In this document: piece by piece, positions 25,452-35,400 of the stretch
Layout of the letters: each line of letters begins with the position of its first letter
Position numbering within the stretch: the stretch's first letter is position 1
Notes under the pieces: model-generated
The model's input: only the letters and a program-made list of their open reading frames with translations
Database searches by the model: none
What the model was told of the DNA's origin: nothing
Made by a program: the position numbers and the translations under genes
Assembly: GCF_003289955.1 (NCBI RefSeq)
Contig: NZ_QLZR01000002.1
Location: forward strand, 620,001-684,000
DNA: 64,000 nucleotides
Direction: 5' to 3'
Source: Planococcus halotolerans
Lineage (GTDB): Bacteria > Bacillota > Bacilli > Bacillales_A > Planococcaceae

Positions 25452-26556
25452 TTATTGCATCTTCGACCGCAGCAACGAGTTGATGAAGCCATCGATGTCT
25501 CCATCCATGACCGCCTGCAGATTCCCTGTTTCAAAATTCGTGCGGTGATCTTTTACCATCGAATATGGGTGGAACACATAAGAGCGGATCTGGCTTCCCC
25601 AGCCGATTTCTTTTTGTTCCCCACGAATTTCAAGAAGCTGTGCTTCCTGTTCTTCGATTTTCAACGCATACAGTTTTGCTTTCAGCATCTGCATCGCTTT
25701 CTCACGGTTTTTGATCTGTGAACGTTCCTGTTGGCATGTTACCACTGCACCCGTTGGAAGGTGAGTGATGCGGACAGCTGAATCAGTCGTGTTAATATGC
25801 TGGCCGCCGGCGCCGCTTGCCCGGTACGTATCGATTTTCAAGTCTTCTGTACGGATATCAATTTCGATTTCTCCAGTGAATTCCGGCATGACTTCACATG
25901 ATACAAATGAAGTATGACGTCTTCCTGAAGAGTCAAAAGGTGAAATGCGGACAAGGCGATGAACCCCTTTTTCCGCTTTCAGGTAACCATATGCGTTATG
26001 GCCCTTTATTCCGAGTGTAACGGATTTGACCCCAGCTTCTTCACCTGCCAGATAGTCGAGTGTTTCAACTTTGAAGCCGCGTTTTTCAGCCCAGCGCGTA
26101 TACATCCGGAGAAGCATTGAACACCAATCCTGGGATTCGGTTCCGCCTGCTCCCGGATGCAATTCCAAAATCGCATTGTTTTTATCATAAGGTTCACTTA
26201 AAAGCATCTGTAATTCATAATCACTGAGTTTGGTTTTAAACTCTTTTAGTTCTTCACTGAGGTCTTCATGTAATTCTTCATCCATTTCTTCGCGCAACAA
26301 TTCGAGGGTCATCTCCATGTTTTCCTGAGATTCCACAAAGTCGTGATAGGTATTGACGATTTCCTTTAAACCGTTCAATTCTGAAATTACGACTTGCGCT
26401 GCTTCCTGGTTGTTCCAAAAATCGGGATCGATCATCATTTCATCCAATTCCTGAATTCTGGCCTCTTTGTTTTCTAAGTCAAAGAGACCCCCTGAAATCC
26501 GCTAGCTTTGCGGAAGATTTGTCGAGCTCATTTCGAATATCTGCTAATTCCATCAT
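25452..26556 (-). CDS. prfB: Peptide chain release factor 2 (programmed +1 frameshift)
   Basis: RF2 recognises UAA and UGA stop codons. It is read in two frames. The first ORF, 26556 to 26479, encodes 25 residues from an ATG after GAGGAGG and ends at an in-frame TGA. A +1 slip at CTT-TGA then continues in the frame ending at 25452, giving 367 residues in all. The codon-recognition tripeptide SPF (RISPFDSSG) and the catalytic GGQ ([10 protein letters not shown]) are present. ATG at 26553 is an equally good start. The neighbours secA (upstream) and yvjA (downstream) match the Bacillus order. Confidence 0.96.
26478..26493 (-). promoter_or_regulatory. prfB: prfB programmed frameshift site
   Basis: The minus strand reads AGGGGG TCT CTT TGA C: a Shine-Dalgarno-like stimulator three bases before the slippery CTT and a UGA followed by C, a weak termination context. 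When RF2 is scarce ribosomes slip +1 and complete RF2, giving autoregulation. Confidence 0.95.
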
Positions 26557-26575
26557 TATATATTTCCTCCTCGTA

Positions 26576-26616
26576 AGAAAAGCGCAAGCGCCTTGTTGCT
26601 GCTGGAGTCTGGGCAG
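26576..26616 (+). repeat. Short remnant of the composite intergenic repeat, copy C
   Basis: GAAAAGCGCAAGCGCC is followed 10 bases later by GGAGTCTGGGCAG. These are the opening and closing motifs of the units at 50871-51191 and 25138-25451, with the middle missing. It lies just before the prfB ribosome binding site, in the opposite orientation to prfB. Confidence 0.6.
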
Positions 26617-26677
26617 TACGTCGCCCCTCCAGAGCCGTTTTCTATATTAAAATTTCATATTTTTCCCGTAAATAACA

Positions 26678-26700
26678 CCGAAGAGCATAGAGCTCTTCGG
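26678..26700 (-). terminator. Hairpin after secA, possible terminator or attenuator
   Basis: A perfect 9-bp stem CCGAAGAGC with a 5-base loop, 14 bp past the secA stop. The following minus-strand sequence (TGTTATTT) is a weak T-tract, so readthrough into prfB is expected. Confidence 0.5.
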
Positions 26701-26714
26701 CAATTAGGTATTCC

Positions 26715-29231
26715 TTATGCAGTTGCACCGTGGCAATTTTTGAATTTCTTGCCGCTGCCGCATGGGCAAGGTTCATTTCGTCCGATTGCAGAATCGTTGC
26801 GGATCGGTTCTTTTTTCTTCTTGGCTGCTTCGCCGCCTTCTTTCGGATTGACCGCCTGTCCTTTAGCAACTTCTTCACGTTGCAGATTATTGCGGATTTC
26901 CGCTTTCATTGCATATTTAGCGACATCGTCCTCAATGGCTTCAACCATCGCCTCGAACATCGCAAATCCTTCATGCTGGTATTCACGAAGTGGATCGTTC
27001 TGTCCGTAAGCACGCAAATGAATACCTTGGCGCAATTGATCCATCGCATCGATATGATCGATCCATTTCGTATCAATTGAACGGAGCAGCACAACTTTCT
27101 CGAATTCACGCATACGCTCCGGAGTCATTTCCACTTCTTTCTCATCATAGTGTTTATCAACTTCAGCTTTGATGAAATCGATAATTTCTTCCTGCGTTTT
27201 ATTCTGCAGATCCGATTCAGTCACTGCATCTTCAGGCAAGAGGTTTGCTGAAAGCACATCAGCAAGTGTTTTCAAATGCCAGTTTTCCGGTTTTTCATCA
27301 GTCGTATGCGAATAAACAACACGGCTGACTGTGTTATCAATCATATTTTCAACCAACGCCCGCATATTATCGGTTTCAAGGACTTCCATACGTTCTTTGT
27401 AGATGATTTCGCGTTGCTGGCGAAGAACATCATCATATTGAAGCAAACGTTTACGGGCATCAAAGTTGTTCCCTTCAACACGTTTTTGCGCTGATTCGAC
27501 TGAACGGGTGACCATTTTTGATTGCAATGGCTGTGAATCGTCCATGCCAAGTTTGCCCATCATATTGCGCATTGCGTCAGACCCGAAGCGGCGCATCAAA
27601 TCATCTTCCAAAGAAAGATAAAATTGTGTTACACCCGGATCTCCTTGACGGCCGGAACGGCCTCGCAGCTGGTTATCGATACGGCGGGATTCATGGCGCT
27701 CAGTACCGAGAACGGCCAAACCGCCCGCTTCAATGACACCTTCACCAAGTTTGATATCCGTACCACGACCGGCCATGTTCGTCGCGATGGTAACCGCGCC
27801 TTTTTGGCCTGCATTCAAAATGATCTCGGCTTCGTGCGCATGGTTTTTCGCGTTCAGCACAGAATGCCGGATGCCTTTTTTCGTCAAATAATTGGAGATG
27901 ATTTCTGAAGTTTCAATGGCGACCGTACCGACAAGAACCGGCTGTCCTTTTTGATGCCGTTCAGCTATATCCTCGCCTACCGCCTTATATTTCCCTTCAG
28001 TGGTCGCGTAGATTAAATCGACCCGGTCATCCCGGATAATCGGTTTATTTGTCGGAATTGCAATGACGTTCATATTGTAGATGTTTCGGAATTCCTCTTC
28101 TTCGGTTTTCGCTGTCCCTGTCATGCCCGACAATTTATCGTACATACGGAAGAAGTTCTGGAAAGTGATAGTTGCCATTGTCATTGATTCGTTTTGAACT
28201 TCCAGGCCTTCTTTAGCTTCAATTGCCTGGTGAAGGCCATCAGAATAACGGCGGCCTTTCATCAAACGTCCGGTAAATTGGTCAACGATTACTACTTCGC
28301 CGTCCTGCACCACGTAATCGACATCATTATGCATCGTTACGTGTGCTTTCAAGGATTGGTTGATGGCATGGTTCAAACGCACGTGGTTGATATCGAAAAG
28401 ATTCTCGATGCCAAATGCCTTTTCAACTTTTTCAATCCCTTCTTCAGTCAAAACAACGCCTTTTGTCGTTTCATCGTATGTGTAATCCGTATCCTTGCGC
28501 AGCATGCGGATAAACGCGTTGGCCTGCATATAAAGCTGGGCTGATTTAGCAGCCTGCCCTGAGATGATCAACGGTGTACGTGCTTCATCAATCAAAATGG
28601 AATCCACTTCATCGATTACGGCAAAGTTTAATGGACGCTGAACCATATCTTCTTTATAAAGAACCATGTTGTCGCGCAGATAATCAAAACCAAGTTCGTT
28701 GTTCGTGCTGTATGTGATGTCAGCCAGATATGCCTGATGTTTTTCTTCTTTTGTCAGGTTGTTTGTGTTTAAACCCACAGTTAAGCCGAGCCATGTATAC
28801 AGTTTACCCATTTCTTCAGCATCACGGCTGGCTAAATATTCGTTGACTGTGACAACATGTGCACCTTTTTTGCTGAGTGCGTTCAAATAGATTGCCATTG
28901 TAGAAGTAAGGGTTTTACCTTCACCTGTTTTCATCTCGGCGATATTGCCTTCGTGCAAAGCAGCTGCACCCATAAGCTGAACGCGGAAAGGATATAATCC
29001 AAGCACACGTTTTGAAGCTTCTCTTACCGTCGCGAATGCTTCAGGCAATAAATCATCAAGTGATTCACCTTTGGCGTGGCGGTTGATAAATTCCTCTGTT
29101 TTTGCTTTTAAAGCATCATCGGAAAGAGCTGCAAAATCGGACGCCAGGACCTCCACAGTATCAGCAATTTTTTCCAGTCTTTTTAAATCCCTTTTGTTCG
29201 GGTCAAATACTTTATTTAATACTCCTAACAT
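26715..29231 (-). CDS. secA: Preprotein translocase ATPase SecA
   Basis: An 838-residue motor that drives unfolded preproteins through SecYEG. Walker A is MKTGEGKT, the DEAD-box is [15 protein letters not shown], and the second RecA fold carries [16 protein letters not shown]. The C-terminus has the zinc finger [14 protein letters not shown]. Length and motifs are typical of SecA1. The ATG follows AAGGAGCGG. It is upstream of prfB, the conserved secA-prfB pair, and hpf lies upstream, matching yvyD-secA-prfB. Confidence 0.98.
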   Translation of the reverse strand: MLGVLNKVFDPNKRDLKRLEKIADTVEVLASDFAALSDDALKAKTEEFINRHAKGESLDDLLPEAFATVREASKRVLGLYPFRVQLMGAAALHEGNIAEMKTGEGKTLTSTMAIYLNALSKKGAHVVTVNEYLASRDAEEMGKLYTWLGLTVGLNTNNLTKEEKHQAYLADITYSTNNELGFDYLRDNMVLYKEDMVQRPLNFAVIDEVDSILIDEARTPLIISGQAAKSAQLYMQANAFIRMLRKDTDYTYDETTKGVVLTEEGIEKVEKAFGIENLFDINHVRLNHAINQSLKAHVTMHNDVDYVVQDGEVVIVDQFTGRLMKGRRYSDGLHQAIEAKEGLEVQNESMTMATITFQNFFRMYDKLSGMTGTAKTEEEEFRNIYNMNVIAIPTNKPIIRDDRVDLIYATTEGKYKAVGEDIAERHQKGQPVLVGTVAIETSEIISNYLTKKGIRHSVLNAKNHAHEAEIILNAGQKGAVTIATNMAGRGTDIKLGEGVIEAGGLAVLGTERHESRRIDNQLRGRSGRQGDPGVTQFYLSLEDDLMRRFGSDAMRNMMGKLGMDDSQPLQSKMVTRSVESAQKRVEGNNFDARKRLLQYDDVLRQQREIIYKERMEVLETDNMRALVENMIDNTVSRVVYSHTTDEKPENWHLKTLADVLSANLLPEDAVTESDLQNKTQEEIIDFIKAEVDKHYDEKEVEMTPERMREFEKVVLLRSIDTKWIDHIDAMDQLRQGIHLRAYGQNDPLREYQHEGFAMFEAMVEAIEDDVAKYAMKAEIRNNLQREEVAKGQAVNPKEGGEAAKKKKEPIRNDSAIGRNEPCPCGSGKKFKNCHGATA

Positions 29232-29580
29232 TTATACCGCTCCTTGCGCAGTGTCCAGTCCTTCTATCCGACCAGATCGCTATTGCTGTTATTTATGTGT
29301 CAGTTGGATCGCAATCTTTAAGAATCATTAAGAATCATTAATAGTCCGGAATATCGATTGATTTCCGAAAAATCTCACTCCTCATTTTAACACTGCATAG
29401 AAAAGCGTGCAAACAAAGAAGAGCAGGATGAAAAAGAGTATATCTCCACACGGAACCTGGAAAATGGTTAGCCACAGCAGAGCATTTCTTTCAGTTAGCA
29501 GAAAAAAGCTGGACAGAATCTGAATTCTGTCCAGCCATGTTATTTTTTAAAAAGTCTTTTTTAAAAATTTCTGTTACAAA
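29232..29580. other. Intergenic region between hpf and secA
   Basis: 349 bp without an ORF on either strand that I can support. It contains the hpf terminator (29508-29535) and a direct repeat AAGAATCATT twice in tandem (29320-29340). The AT-rich remainder presumably holds the secA promoter, but I could not pick a convincing -35/-10 pair. Confidence 0.6.
29508..29535 (-). terminator. Rho-independent terminator of hpf
   Basis: A 12-bp perfect stem GCTGGACAGAAT with a 4-base loop, then TTTTTTC on the minus strand. Confidence 0.9.
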
Positions 29581-30147
29581 TCAGGAAGAACTTGTTTCGA
29601 TCAAGCCATAGCTTCCGTCTTTACGTTTATAAACAATGTTTGTGTCATTAGTTTCCGCATCAGTGAATACGAAGAAATTGTGCCCAAGCATATTCATCTG
29701 CAATACCGCTTCTTCTTCGTCCATCGGCTTCAAATCAAATTGTTTTGTGCGCACGATTGTGAAATCTTCCTCAGTATCATCTTCAACATCGCCGTTCACC
29801 TCATTCTCATAATTGGCGAATGCCTGCCCCATTGGTTCACGGTCACGGAACTTGCGGTTTACTTTCGTTTTATATTTACGGATTTGACGTTCGAGCTTGC
29901 CAACGATCAAATCCACTGCTGCATACAATTCATCATGCCGCTCTTCAGCACGCAAAGTCAGGTTTTTCATCGGTATAGTTATCTCAACTTTAGATTGGCT
30001 GTTATTGATCGCCTTCAGGTACACCATTGCATGAGCATTGGTTCCCTCAGGGAAATAACGTTCGATTTTTTCAACTTTCTTTTCAATGTGGTCTCTGATT
30101 GCTGGAGTTACTTCAATGTTGTCACCTTTAATATTAAATTGCAGCAT
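29581..30147 (-). CDS. hpf: Ribosome hibernation-promoting factor, long form
   Basis: A 188-residue protein. The N-terminal S30AE domain (1-105) binds the small subunit decoding site. An acidic linker (about 115-130) leads to the C-terminal dimerisation domain (about 130-188; [29 protein letters not shown]), which pairs two ribosomes into 100S particles. The domain set is the long HPF (YvyD) of Bacillota. The ATG has AAGGAGGAG upstream. Upstream lies a weak SigB-type promoter match (30193-30218), consistent with yvyD regulation in B. subtilis. Confidence 0.95.
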   Translation of the reverse strand: MLQFNIKGDNIEVTPAIRDHIEKKVEKIERYFPEGTNAHAMVYLKAINNSQSKVEITIPMKNLTLRAEERHDELYAAVDLIVGKLERQIRKYKTKVNRKFRDREPMGQAFANYENEVNGDVEDDTEEDFTIVRTKQFDLKPMDEEEAVLQMNMLGHNFFVFTDAETNDTNIVYKRKDGSYGLIETSSS

Positions 30148-30192
30148 GTTAACTCCTCCTTCTTAATCTCTTACACTGTTACATTTCTATAT

Positions 30193-30218
30193 GTTCCCTG
30201 CTGAATCCTTCTTAAAAC
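30193..30218 (-). promoter_or_regulatory. Candidate SigB promoter of hpf
   Basis: The minus strand reads GTTTTAA, 13 bases, GGGAAC (consensus GTTTAA-N12-15-GGGTAT), about 45 bp before the start codon. The -10 has two mismatches, so this is tentative. Confidence 0.35.
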
Positions 30219-30276
30219 GTAAATAGTTTCAGCATTATGAATTACAGGTAAACTATATGGCAAGGAGGTGAAGGCG

Positions 30277-30984
30277 ATGTTTACAAACAAAGTTGTCGTC
30301 GTTACAGGAGCCGCACAAGGAATCGGCAAAAGCATTGCCGGCCATTTCGTTCAGAAAGAAGCGAAAGTGATCGGCCTGGATATAGAAGAAGTTGAAATTG
30401 AAGGCGTTGCATTTATGCGATGTGATGTTGGAAACTTCGAACAAGTGACCAATACGATGAAACAGATCCATGAAAAATATGGAGCGATTCACGTGCTGAT
30501 CAATAATGCAGGCGTTTCAGAGTTTAAATCGATTTGGGAAGTTGAAGAAGATGACTGGAACCGGATTTTGGATACCAATCTCAAATCAGTATTCATATGC
30601 AGCCGCGAAGCTGCAAGGTATATGTCCAGTGATCTTCGTTCCATCGTAAATATGGCCTCAACAAGGGCTTTTATGTCTGAACCCCATACGGAATTGTATT
30701 CAGCATCAAAAGGCGGGATTTACGGATTGACCCATTCACTTGCAGCTTCCCTGAGTGAAAATGGTATTAGGGTGAACTCCATCGCTCCGGGCTGGATTCA
30801 TACTGGAGCGAATGAAGAATTGAGAGATATTGACCATCAGCAGCATTGGAGCGGACGAGTCGGTGACGTTTCTGATATTGCGCGGGCGTGCCTTTTTTTA
30901 TGCAATCCAGAAAACTCCTTTATCACTGCTGAATGCTTAACGATTGACGGCGGGATGACAAGAAAGATGATTTATGAACATTAG
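30277..30984 (+). CDS. SDR family oxidoreductase
   Basis: A 235-residue short-chain dehydrogenase/reductase. The NAD(P)-binding TGAAQGIG is at about residues 9-16. The structural NNAG motif, the catalytic Ser in MASTRAF, and YSASKGG with the Tyr-Lys pair are present, and TIDGG is near the C-terminus. An acidic residue after beta-strand 2 (LDIEE) suggests NAD(H) preference. The substrate cannot be told. ATG at 30277 follows AAGGAGGTGAAGGCG; the in-frame GTG at 30268 is part of that site. In B. subtilis the flagellar late genes stand between comFC and hpf; here only this gene does. Confidence 0.85.
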   Translation: MFTNKVVVVTGAAQGIGKSIAGHFVQKEAKVIGLDIEEVEIEGVAFMRCDVGNFEQVTNTMKQIHEKYGAIHVLINNAGVSEFKSIWEVEEDDWNRILDTNLKSVFICSREAARYMSSDLRSIVNMASTRAFMSEPHTELYSASKGGIYGLTHSLAASLSENGIRVNSIAPGWIHTGANEELRDIDHQQHWSGRVGDVSDIARACLFLCNPENSFITAECLTIDGGMTRKMIYEH

Positions 30985-30988
30985 GGAG

Positions 30989-31014
30989 AACGGGCGGAAT
31001 CTGCCCGTTTTTTT
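30989..31014 (+). terminator. Rho-independent terminator
   Basis: AACGGGC paired with GCCCGTT and followed by a run of T, 5 bp past the SDR stop. It lies between convergent genes. Confidence 0.88.
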
Positions 31015-31025
31015 CTTTTTTGATA

Positions 31026-31682
31026 TCATGCCCTTATTAATGCCACGAACGCAACCGTTTCCGCGCCTGCCTCTTTTAAGATTTTTGCAGCGAGACGCAG
31101 TGTTGTACCGGTCGTATACATATCATCCACAAGCACGATATTTTTAGGAACAGAATTGCCGTTCAATGTAAACAATCCCCGGGTACTAATGCGTTCTCCT
31201 TTGTTTTTCTCTCCCTGGACCTCTTCATTCTTCTGTAGAAGATGGACATAATCGGCTCCGCCAGCTTCCAGTATGCTGTCCACTTGGGCAAAAGTCCGTT
31301 CCCTCAATTTTACCGGGTTCATCGGAATAGGGACGGCTGCGGCCTTTGTTTTTCTTACCGCTTTTACCAGTTCCTCTGCAAATACTTCAGCCAGCACCAC
31401 ATCCTGGAGGAATTTGAATTGATGAAAATAGTCCTTCATAGCGTCGTTATAAACATATAGGCATTGCCCATAGTCAATGGTTCCCCGAAATTCTGTTGTT
31501 TCCCAGTGAGTACATTCTTCGCAGATTCCCGGACCGGAAGCACTGCAAATTTTACAGCCTTGTATGAGTTTTTCGAATGTTGCACTGCAATTTAGACAAA
31601 CCGTTTCTTCCCGGTCCATGAAAAACAAATCCCGCCAGGAAGGTTTCAAATCCAAAACACCTTCGCATAAATAGCAATTCAT
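31026..31682 (-). CDS. comFC: ComF family phosphoribosyltransferase-like protein
   Basis: A 218-residue late competence protein. The N-terminus has four CxxC-type cysteine pairs forming zinc sites (NCYLC, CLNC, CKIC, CEEC). The C-terminal half is a PRTase fold with the PRPP-binding motif VLVDDMYTTGTT (about 182-193). ComFC is needed for single-strand DNA handling in natural transformation. The ATG overlaps the comFA stop (ATGA), with AGGAGGGG upstream. The comFB gene found between comFA and comFC in B. subtilis is absent. Confidence 0.9.
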   Translation of the reverse strand: MNCYLCEGVLDLKPSWRDLFFMDREETVCLNCSATFEKLIQGCKICSASGPGICEECTHWETTEFRGTIDYGQCLYVYNDAMKDYFHQFKFLQDVVLAEVFAEELVKAVRKTKAAAVPIPMNPVKLRERTFAQVDSILEAGGADYVHLLQKNEEVQGEKNKGERISTRGLFTLNGNSVPKNIVLVDDMYTTGTTLRLAAKILKEAGAETVAFVALIRA

Positions 31683-33007
31683 CGCTGCCCCTCCTGGTTA
31701 TAAAATTTTATGAGATTGCGGGCATCATCCATCTGCCTGGATATACCGTTATGGAAAAATATCACTTCTCCATTCGGAAATGCACTTGAACGCCCTGCTC
31801 TTCCCGCCATCTGGATTAACGCCGCAGCTTCAAAAACTGCTTCGTCTGCACCCACAATCCCCACCTGTACATTGGCAATGGTCACCCCTCTTTCCAATAT
31901 AGATGAAGTCAAAACACCGGGGATTTCACCTCTCCGCAACTTCATTACTTTTTCTTTTCGGTCTTCATCCTTGGAGTGGACAGCTTCAATTCTACTGTCG
32001 ATCAATTTGAATAAAGGCTCTGCCTGCCTGATCATTTCAATAGTAGGAAAAAAGAGCATAAAAGGTTCGTTTTTCTCCAGTCTAAGTTTCACCCAGTCTT
32101 TCAGCTTTTCCGGAATTTTATTGGTGTTGAATGATTTCCGGTAATTCCATAGGGAACGGTATTCAGGAACAGGCAGCGGATGTCCATGGAAACGGCGGAA
32201 GATTTTCGACTGGTTTACTGCTGTTTTCAGCATTTCCTTTGAAGGTGTCGCAGAAACATAAACAATTGGAGCATTTTCTTTCAAGGATTTGGTGACCGCC
32301 CTTGCCAGCGCAAGGTCATAGGAATAAGGATAAGCATCTGCTTCGTCAACAATTACCAGGTCAAACGCCTGTTGAAAACGATAAAGCTGATGAGTGGTAG
32401 CCACTACCAGCTGGGCAAATCCTTCTTCAAAGATCGCTCCGCCGTATAACGTATGCATGACTGTATCAGGGAAAGCCGCTTTAAGGCGAGGAGACAACTC
32501 AAGCACTACATCGGTGCGCGGCGCCGCAATACAGATCCGTTTACCTTCAGATAGTGCTTTATGCAGCGGCGGAAACAATAATTCCGTCTTCCCTGCACCG
32601 CAAACGGCATATACTAAATGGGATCTGTTTCTTCGCAGGCTTTCATCCAATTCGTCGGAAGCCTGTTGTTGGAGGTTAGTAAGTTCGCCATTCCATGAAA
32701 ACGAATGGGAATAAGGGGATAATTCCAGAGGTTCTTTCCAGGTGATAAGATCTGTGCACGAGCTGACTCTGCCCATCCTGATGCAGTGCCGGCAATAATA
32801 ACAAATCCTTTCGCATTTTGCACAATTATACGGAATAATTTTTTCACTCGAATTCTCGAGGCATCTGGCACATTCCAACTTTTCAGTAATCCCTTTTTGC
32901 ACAGCAATAAAACCTTGGTTAATTGCTTTTTCAATTGCCTCTTCAGGAAAAGGGGTGAAATCCCTCAGCCAAATTCTGCCGACAAGAAAATCTTGAATCT
33001 CTTTCAT
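31679..33007 (-). CDS. comFA: ComFA, DNA uptake helicase
   Basis: A 442-residue DEAD-box-like superfamily 2 ATPase that pulls single-stranded DNA into the cytoplasm during transformation. An N-terminal four-cysteine zinc motif lies at about residues 45-75. Walker A is GAGKTELLFP, Walker B VDEADAYPY, motif III SATPS and motif VI QMAGRAGRS. The ATG follows AGAGGAG. It overlaps comFC by 4 bp and starts 65 bp after degV. No perfect ComK box (AAAA-N5-TTTT) was found in that short gap. Confidence 0.94.
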   Translation of the reverse strand: MKEIQDFLVGRIWLRDFTPFPEEAIEKAINQGFIAVQKGITEKLECARCLENSSEKIIPYNCAKCERICYYCRHCIRMGRVSSCTDLITWKEPLELSPYSHSFSWNGELTNLQQQASDELDESLRRNRSHLVYAVCGAGKTELLFPPLHKALSEGKRICIAAPRTDVVLELSPRLKAAFPDTVMHTLYGGAIFEEGFAQLVVATTHQLYRFQQAFDLVIVDEADAYPYSYDLALARAVTKSLKENAPIVYVSATPSKEMLKTAVNQSKIFRRFHGHPLPVPEYRSLWNYRKSFNTNKIPEKLKDWVKLRLEKNEPFMLFFPTIEMIRQAEPLFKLIDSRIEAVHSKDEDRKEKVMKLRRGEIPGVLTSSILERGVTIANVQVGIVGADEAVFEAAALIQMAGRAGRSSAFPNGEVIFFHNGISRQMDDARNLIKFYNQEGQR

Positions 33008-33053
33008 TGGCCAACTCCTCTGTTTTTGTCTTGCCTATCCATAAATCTAAATA

Positions 33054-33094
33054 ATAAAAAAATCTTGGCCGGTCATTTTTTTACCCAGCCAAGA
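33054..33094 (-). terminator. Rho-independent terminator overlapping the degV 3' end
   Basis: The minus strand reads TCTTGGCTGG...CCGGCCAAGA then seven T. The 5' arm lies within the last codons of degV. Confidence 0.75.
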
Positions 33095-33912
33095 CCCATT
33101 GAGCCTTCTCCTAAATGTACACCGATAACCGGCCCAAAATAAGAAATATCAAATTCCACTGAAGGAAACTGCTGCTCCAGTTCCTTTTTCCAATCGGTTG
33201 CATCTTCTTCCCGGTTTGCATGAATAATTGTCGCTTTAAATTGATCTCCCGAACGTACATCTTCCTGCAGTAAATAGACCATTCGGTTCATCGCTTTTTT
33301 ACGTGTACGGATTTTTTCAAACGGCACAATCTTCGTTTCCTTAAAATGCAGCAACGGTTTTATTTGCAGCATACCGCCTACGAGCGCCTGGGCTCCGGAT
33401 AACCGGCCTCCCCGCTGAAGGTGCTTTAGGTCTTCCACCATGAAATAGCCTTTCATCGTTTCTTTCATTTTTTCCAATTCTTCCAAAATCGCTTTTGCAT
33501 TACTGCCGCTATTCGCCATTTCTGCAGCTTTAAGTGCATAAAATTCTTGCATGGCACAGGAAATTTCAGAATCGAACGCATACACTTCTGTTTTTTCCGC
33601 CAACTCCCCGGCCTGTATGGCCCCAGCAAAAGTTCCGCTGATACCGCTGGAAAGATGGATGGTCACAATTTCATCATAATTCTCGGAAAGCCTTTTAAAT
33701 AAGTTAATAAACTCGCCAATTGGCGGTTGTGAGGTTTTGGGCATTTCACTTTCTGATTTTCTATAAAATTCATCAACCGTCAATTCCCGTTCTTCTTCAA
33801 AAGATTCCAAACCGAAAGTAACTTGCAGCGGAATCATATGTATATTGTATTTTTCACGGACATCTGCCGGTAAATAGGCAGTGCTGTCGGTCACGATTGC
33901 TGTTTTCAACAT
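33073..33912 (-). CDS. degV: DegV family fatty-acid-binding protein
   Basis: A 279-residue protein of the same fold as the gene at 1616. TDSTAYLP at the N-terminus, HLSSGISGT (about 83-91) and QRGGRLSGAQALVGGMLQIKPLL are the lipid-binding motifs of DegV/FakB. It occupies the conserved place between degU/degS and comFA (yviA in B. subtilis), which gave the family its name although no regulatory role is established. The ATG has GGAGGAGGAT upstream. The ligand chain type is unknown. Confidence 0.88.
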   Translation of the reverse strand: MLKTAIVTDSTAYLPADVREKYNIHMIPLQVTFGLESFEEERELTVDEFYRKSESEMPKTSQPPIGEFINLFKRLSENYDEIVTIHLSSGISGTFAGAIQAGELAEKTEVYAFDSEISCAMQEFYALKAAEMANSGSNAKAILEELEKMKETMKGYFMVEDLKHLQRGGRLSGAQALVGGMLQIKPLLHFKETKIVPFEKIRTRKKAMNRMVYLLQEDVRSGDQFKATIIHANREEDATDWKKELEQQFPSVEFDISYFGPVIGVHLGEGSMGLGWVKK

Positions 33913-33963
33913 AAATCATCCTCCTCCTACAGTTTACCAAATATCACTCAAATAACTACACAT

Positions 33964-33993
33964 AAAAAAATCTTCCCGTTGATGGCGGGAAGA
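33964..33993 (-). terminator. Rho-independent terminator
   Basis: TCTTCCCG paired with CGGGAAGA, with a T-run on the minus strand. It ends the lipoprotein gene at 34000. Confidence 0.85.
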
Positions 33994-33999
33994 ATTTTA

Positions 34000-34557
34000 T
34001 TAATTGCCTATAAAATGAAGGCCGCTGACTTTCCAGTCAGCATCTTCTTTTTTGAAAATCACTACTTGCCTTCCGGATTGCTCAGTATTTGCTCCAGCCT
34101 CAGCAGCTGTTACAGACACTTCAATTTCAGCGAAGACCTCTGCGCGGTCAGGAGTATATTTCACTATCGTCTTATTAGATGGATTGTATTCTGTGTCATA
34201 GGCAGTAAACGCTTCTTCCAAAGCCAGTTGATCTTCTGCACGGTCAAACCCTTCCGGCTCTTCTGCAATTACAGCCATATAGCGTTCCAGATCTTCCGCA
34301 TTGAAAGCTGCGATATATTCGTCATACGCTGCAAGAATCGCTTGCTCTTCTTCTTTCGGAACTTCCGCCTCGATCACTTCACCATCACTGTCCATAGTGA
34401 AGCCGGCAGATTTATCTTCCATGCCATGGTCCACAGCATTGTTTTCATTTTCAAGATTGCTGTCGTTTACTGAGTTTTCGTTCTCGGCAGTACTACTTTC
34501 CTCTGAACAGGCAGACAGCAAAAGCACCATACTTGCGAGCATTATCATTTTTTTCAT
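34000..34557 (-). CDS. Lipoprotein with NTF2-like domain
   Basis: A 185-residue secreted lipoprotein. The signal peptide ends in the lipobox LLSAC (Cys about 17). An Asn/Glu-rich acidic spacer (about 18-60) follows, then a domain starting AILAAYDEYIAAFNAEDLERYMAVI that resembles SnoaL/DUF4440 NTF2-like folds. Such domains bind small ligands or act as enzymes or pilot domains; no catalytic residues are recognisable. The ATG follows AGGAGTGCCCG. It sits between degU and degV, where B. subtilis has no gene, with its own terminator. Confidence 0.7.
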   Translation of the reverse strand: MKKMIMLASMVLLLSACSEESSTAENENSVNDSNLENENNAVDHGMEDKSAGFTMDSDGEVIEAEVPKEEEQAILAAYDEYIAAFNAEDLERYMAVIAEEPEGFDRAEDQLALEEAFTAYDTEYNPSNKTIVKYTPDRAEVFAEIEVSVTAAEAGANTEQSGRQVVIFKKEDADWKVSGLHFIGN

Positions 34558-34660
34558 CGGGCACTCCTCCTGCGCTTCATTTTGACACAGGAACTTGCTT
34601 ATTTCAATGAAGAAACTGTGTCAATTCCGGCAGATTTCCCTTATTTCTTACTGAAAATAT

Positions 34661-34687
34661 AAAAAAGCGATGGCGCATGGCCATCGC
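34661..34687 (-). terminator. Rho-independent terminator of degSU
   Basis: GCGATGG paired with CCATCGC and a run of T on the minus strand, 13 bp past the degU stop. Confidence 0.88.
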
Positions 34688-34699
34688 ATAGAACTCCGA

Positions 34700-35374
34700 T
34701 TATCTTACTTCAACCCAGCCATTTTTAATCGCTGTAACAACTGCTTGGGTACGGTCATTAACCTGCATTTTTTGAAGGATGCTGGAAACGTGGTTTTTAA
34801 CCGTTTTTTCAGAGATGAACAAAGTTTCCCCGATAATCCGGTTGCTTTGGCCGTCCGTCAATAATTGCAAAACTTCGCTTTCACGTTTCGTCAGCAAATG
34901 GTATGGACGACGGATTTCCGTCTGATGGAACGATCCTTTGTTTTCCCGTTCACTTAAACGGCGGAATTCCATTACCAGATTGCGTGTAACTTTCGGATGC
35001 AAGTATGATCCACCTTTTGCTACAACTTTGATGGCCTGGATGATTGCTTCTGCATCCATTTCCTTCAGCATATAGCCTAATGCACCGGTCTTCAAAGCGT
35101 GTGTTACGTAAGATTCATCATCGTGAATCGACAGCATAATGACTTTTGCCTCTGGATGCTTCTCCATTAACTCCCCTGTAGCTTCTACACCGTTCTTCTG
35201 GGGCATGTTAATATCCATCAATACAACATCCGGTTGATTTTCCTCATACAATTTAATGACTTCCGTCCCGTCGCCGCCCTCGGCAACAACTTCGAATGTT
35301 TCTTCGAAATCAAGAATCCTTTTTACTCCTTCACGGAATAACTGGTGATCGTCTACAATAATAATTTTCGTCAT
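34700..35374 (-). CDS. degU: Response regulator DegU
   Basis: A 224-residue NarL/FixJ-type response regulator. The receiver domain (1-120) has acid-pocket residues VDDH and phosphorylation site Asp54 in LMDINMP. The C-terminal LuxR-type HTH (about 160-224) contains [42 protein letters not shown] sequence. DegU controls exoenzymes, competence and motility in Bacillus. The ATG has TGAGGAGG upstream. It lies 26 bp after degS, forming the degSU operon. Confidence 0.95.
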   Translation of the reverse strand: MTKIIIVDDHQLFREGVKRILDFEETFEVVAEGGDGTEVIKLYEENQPDVVLMDINMPQKNGVEATGELMEKHPEAKVIMLSIHDDESYVTHALKTGALGYMLKEMDAEAIIQAIKVVAKGGSYLHPKVTRNLVMEFRRLSERENKGSFHQTEIRRPYHLLTKRESEVLQLLTDGQSNRIIGETLFISEKTVKNHVSSILQKMQVNDRTQAVVTAIKNGWVEVR

Positions 35375-35400
35375 TATGTTGTCCTCCTCAAATACCGTTC

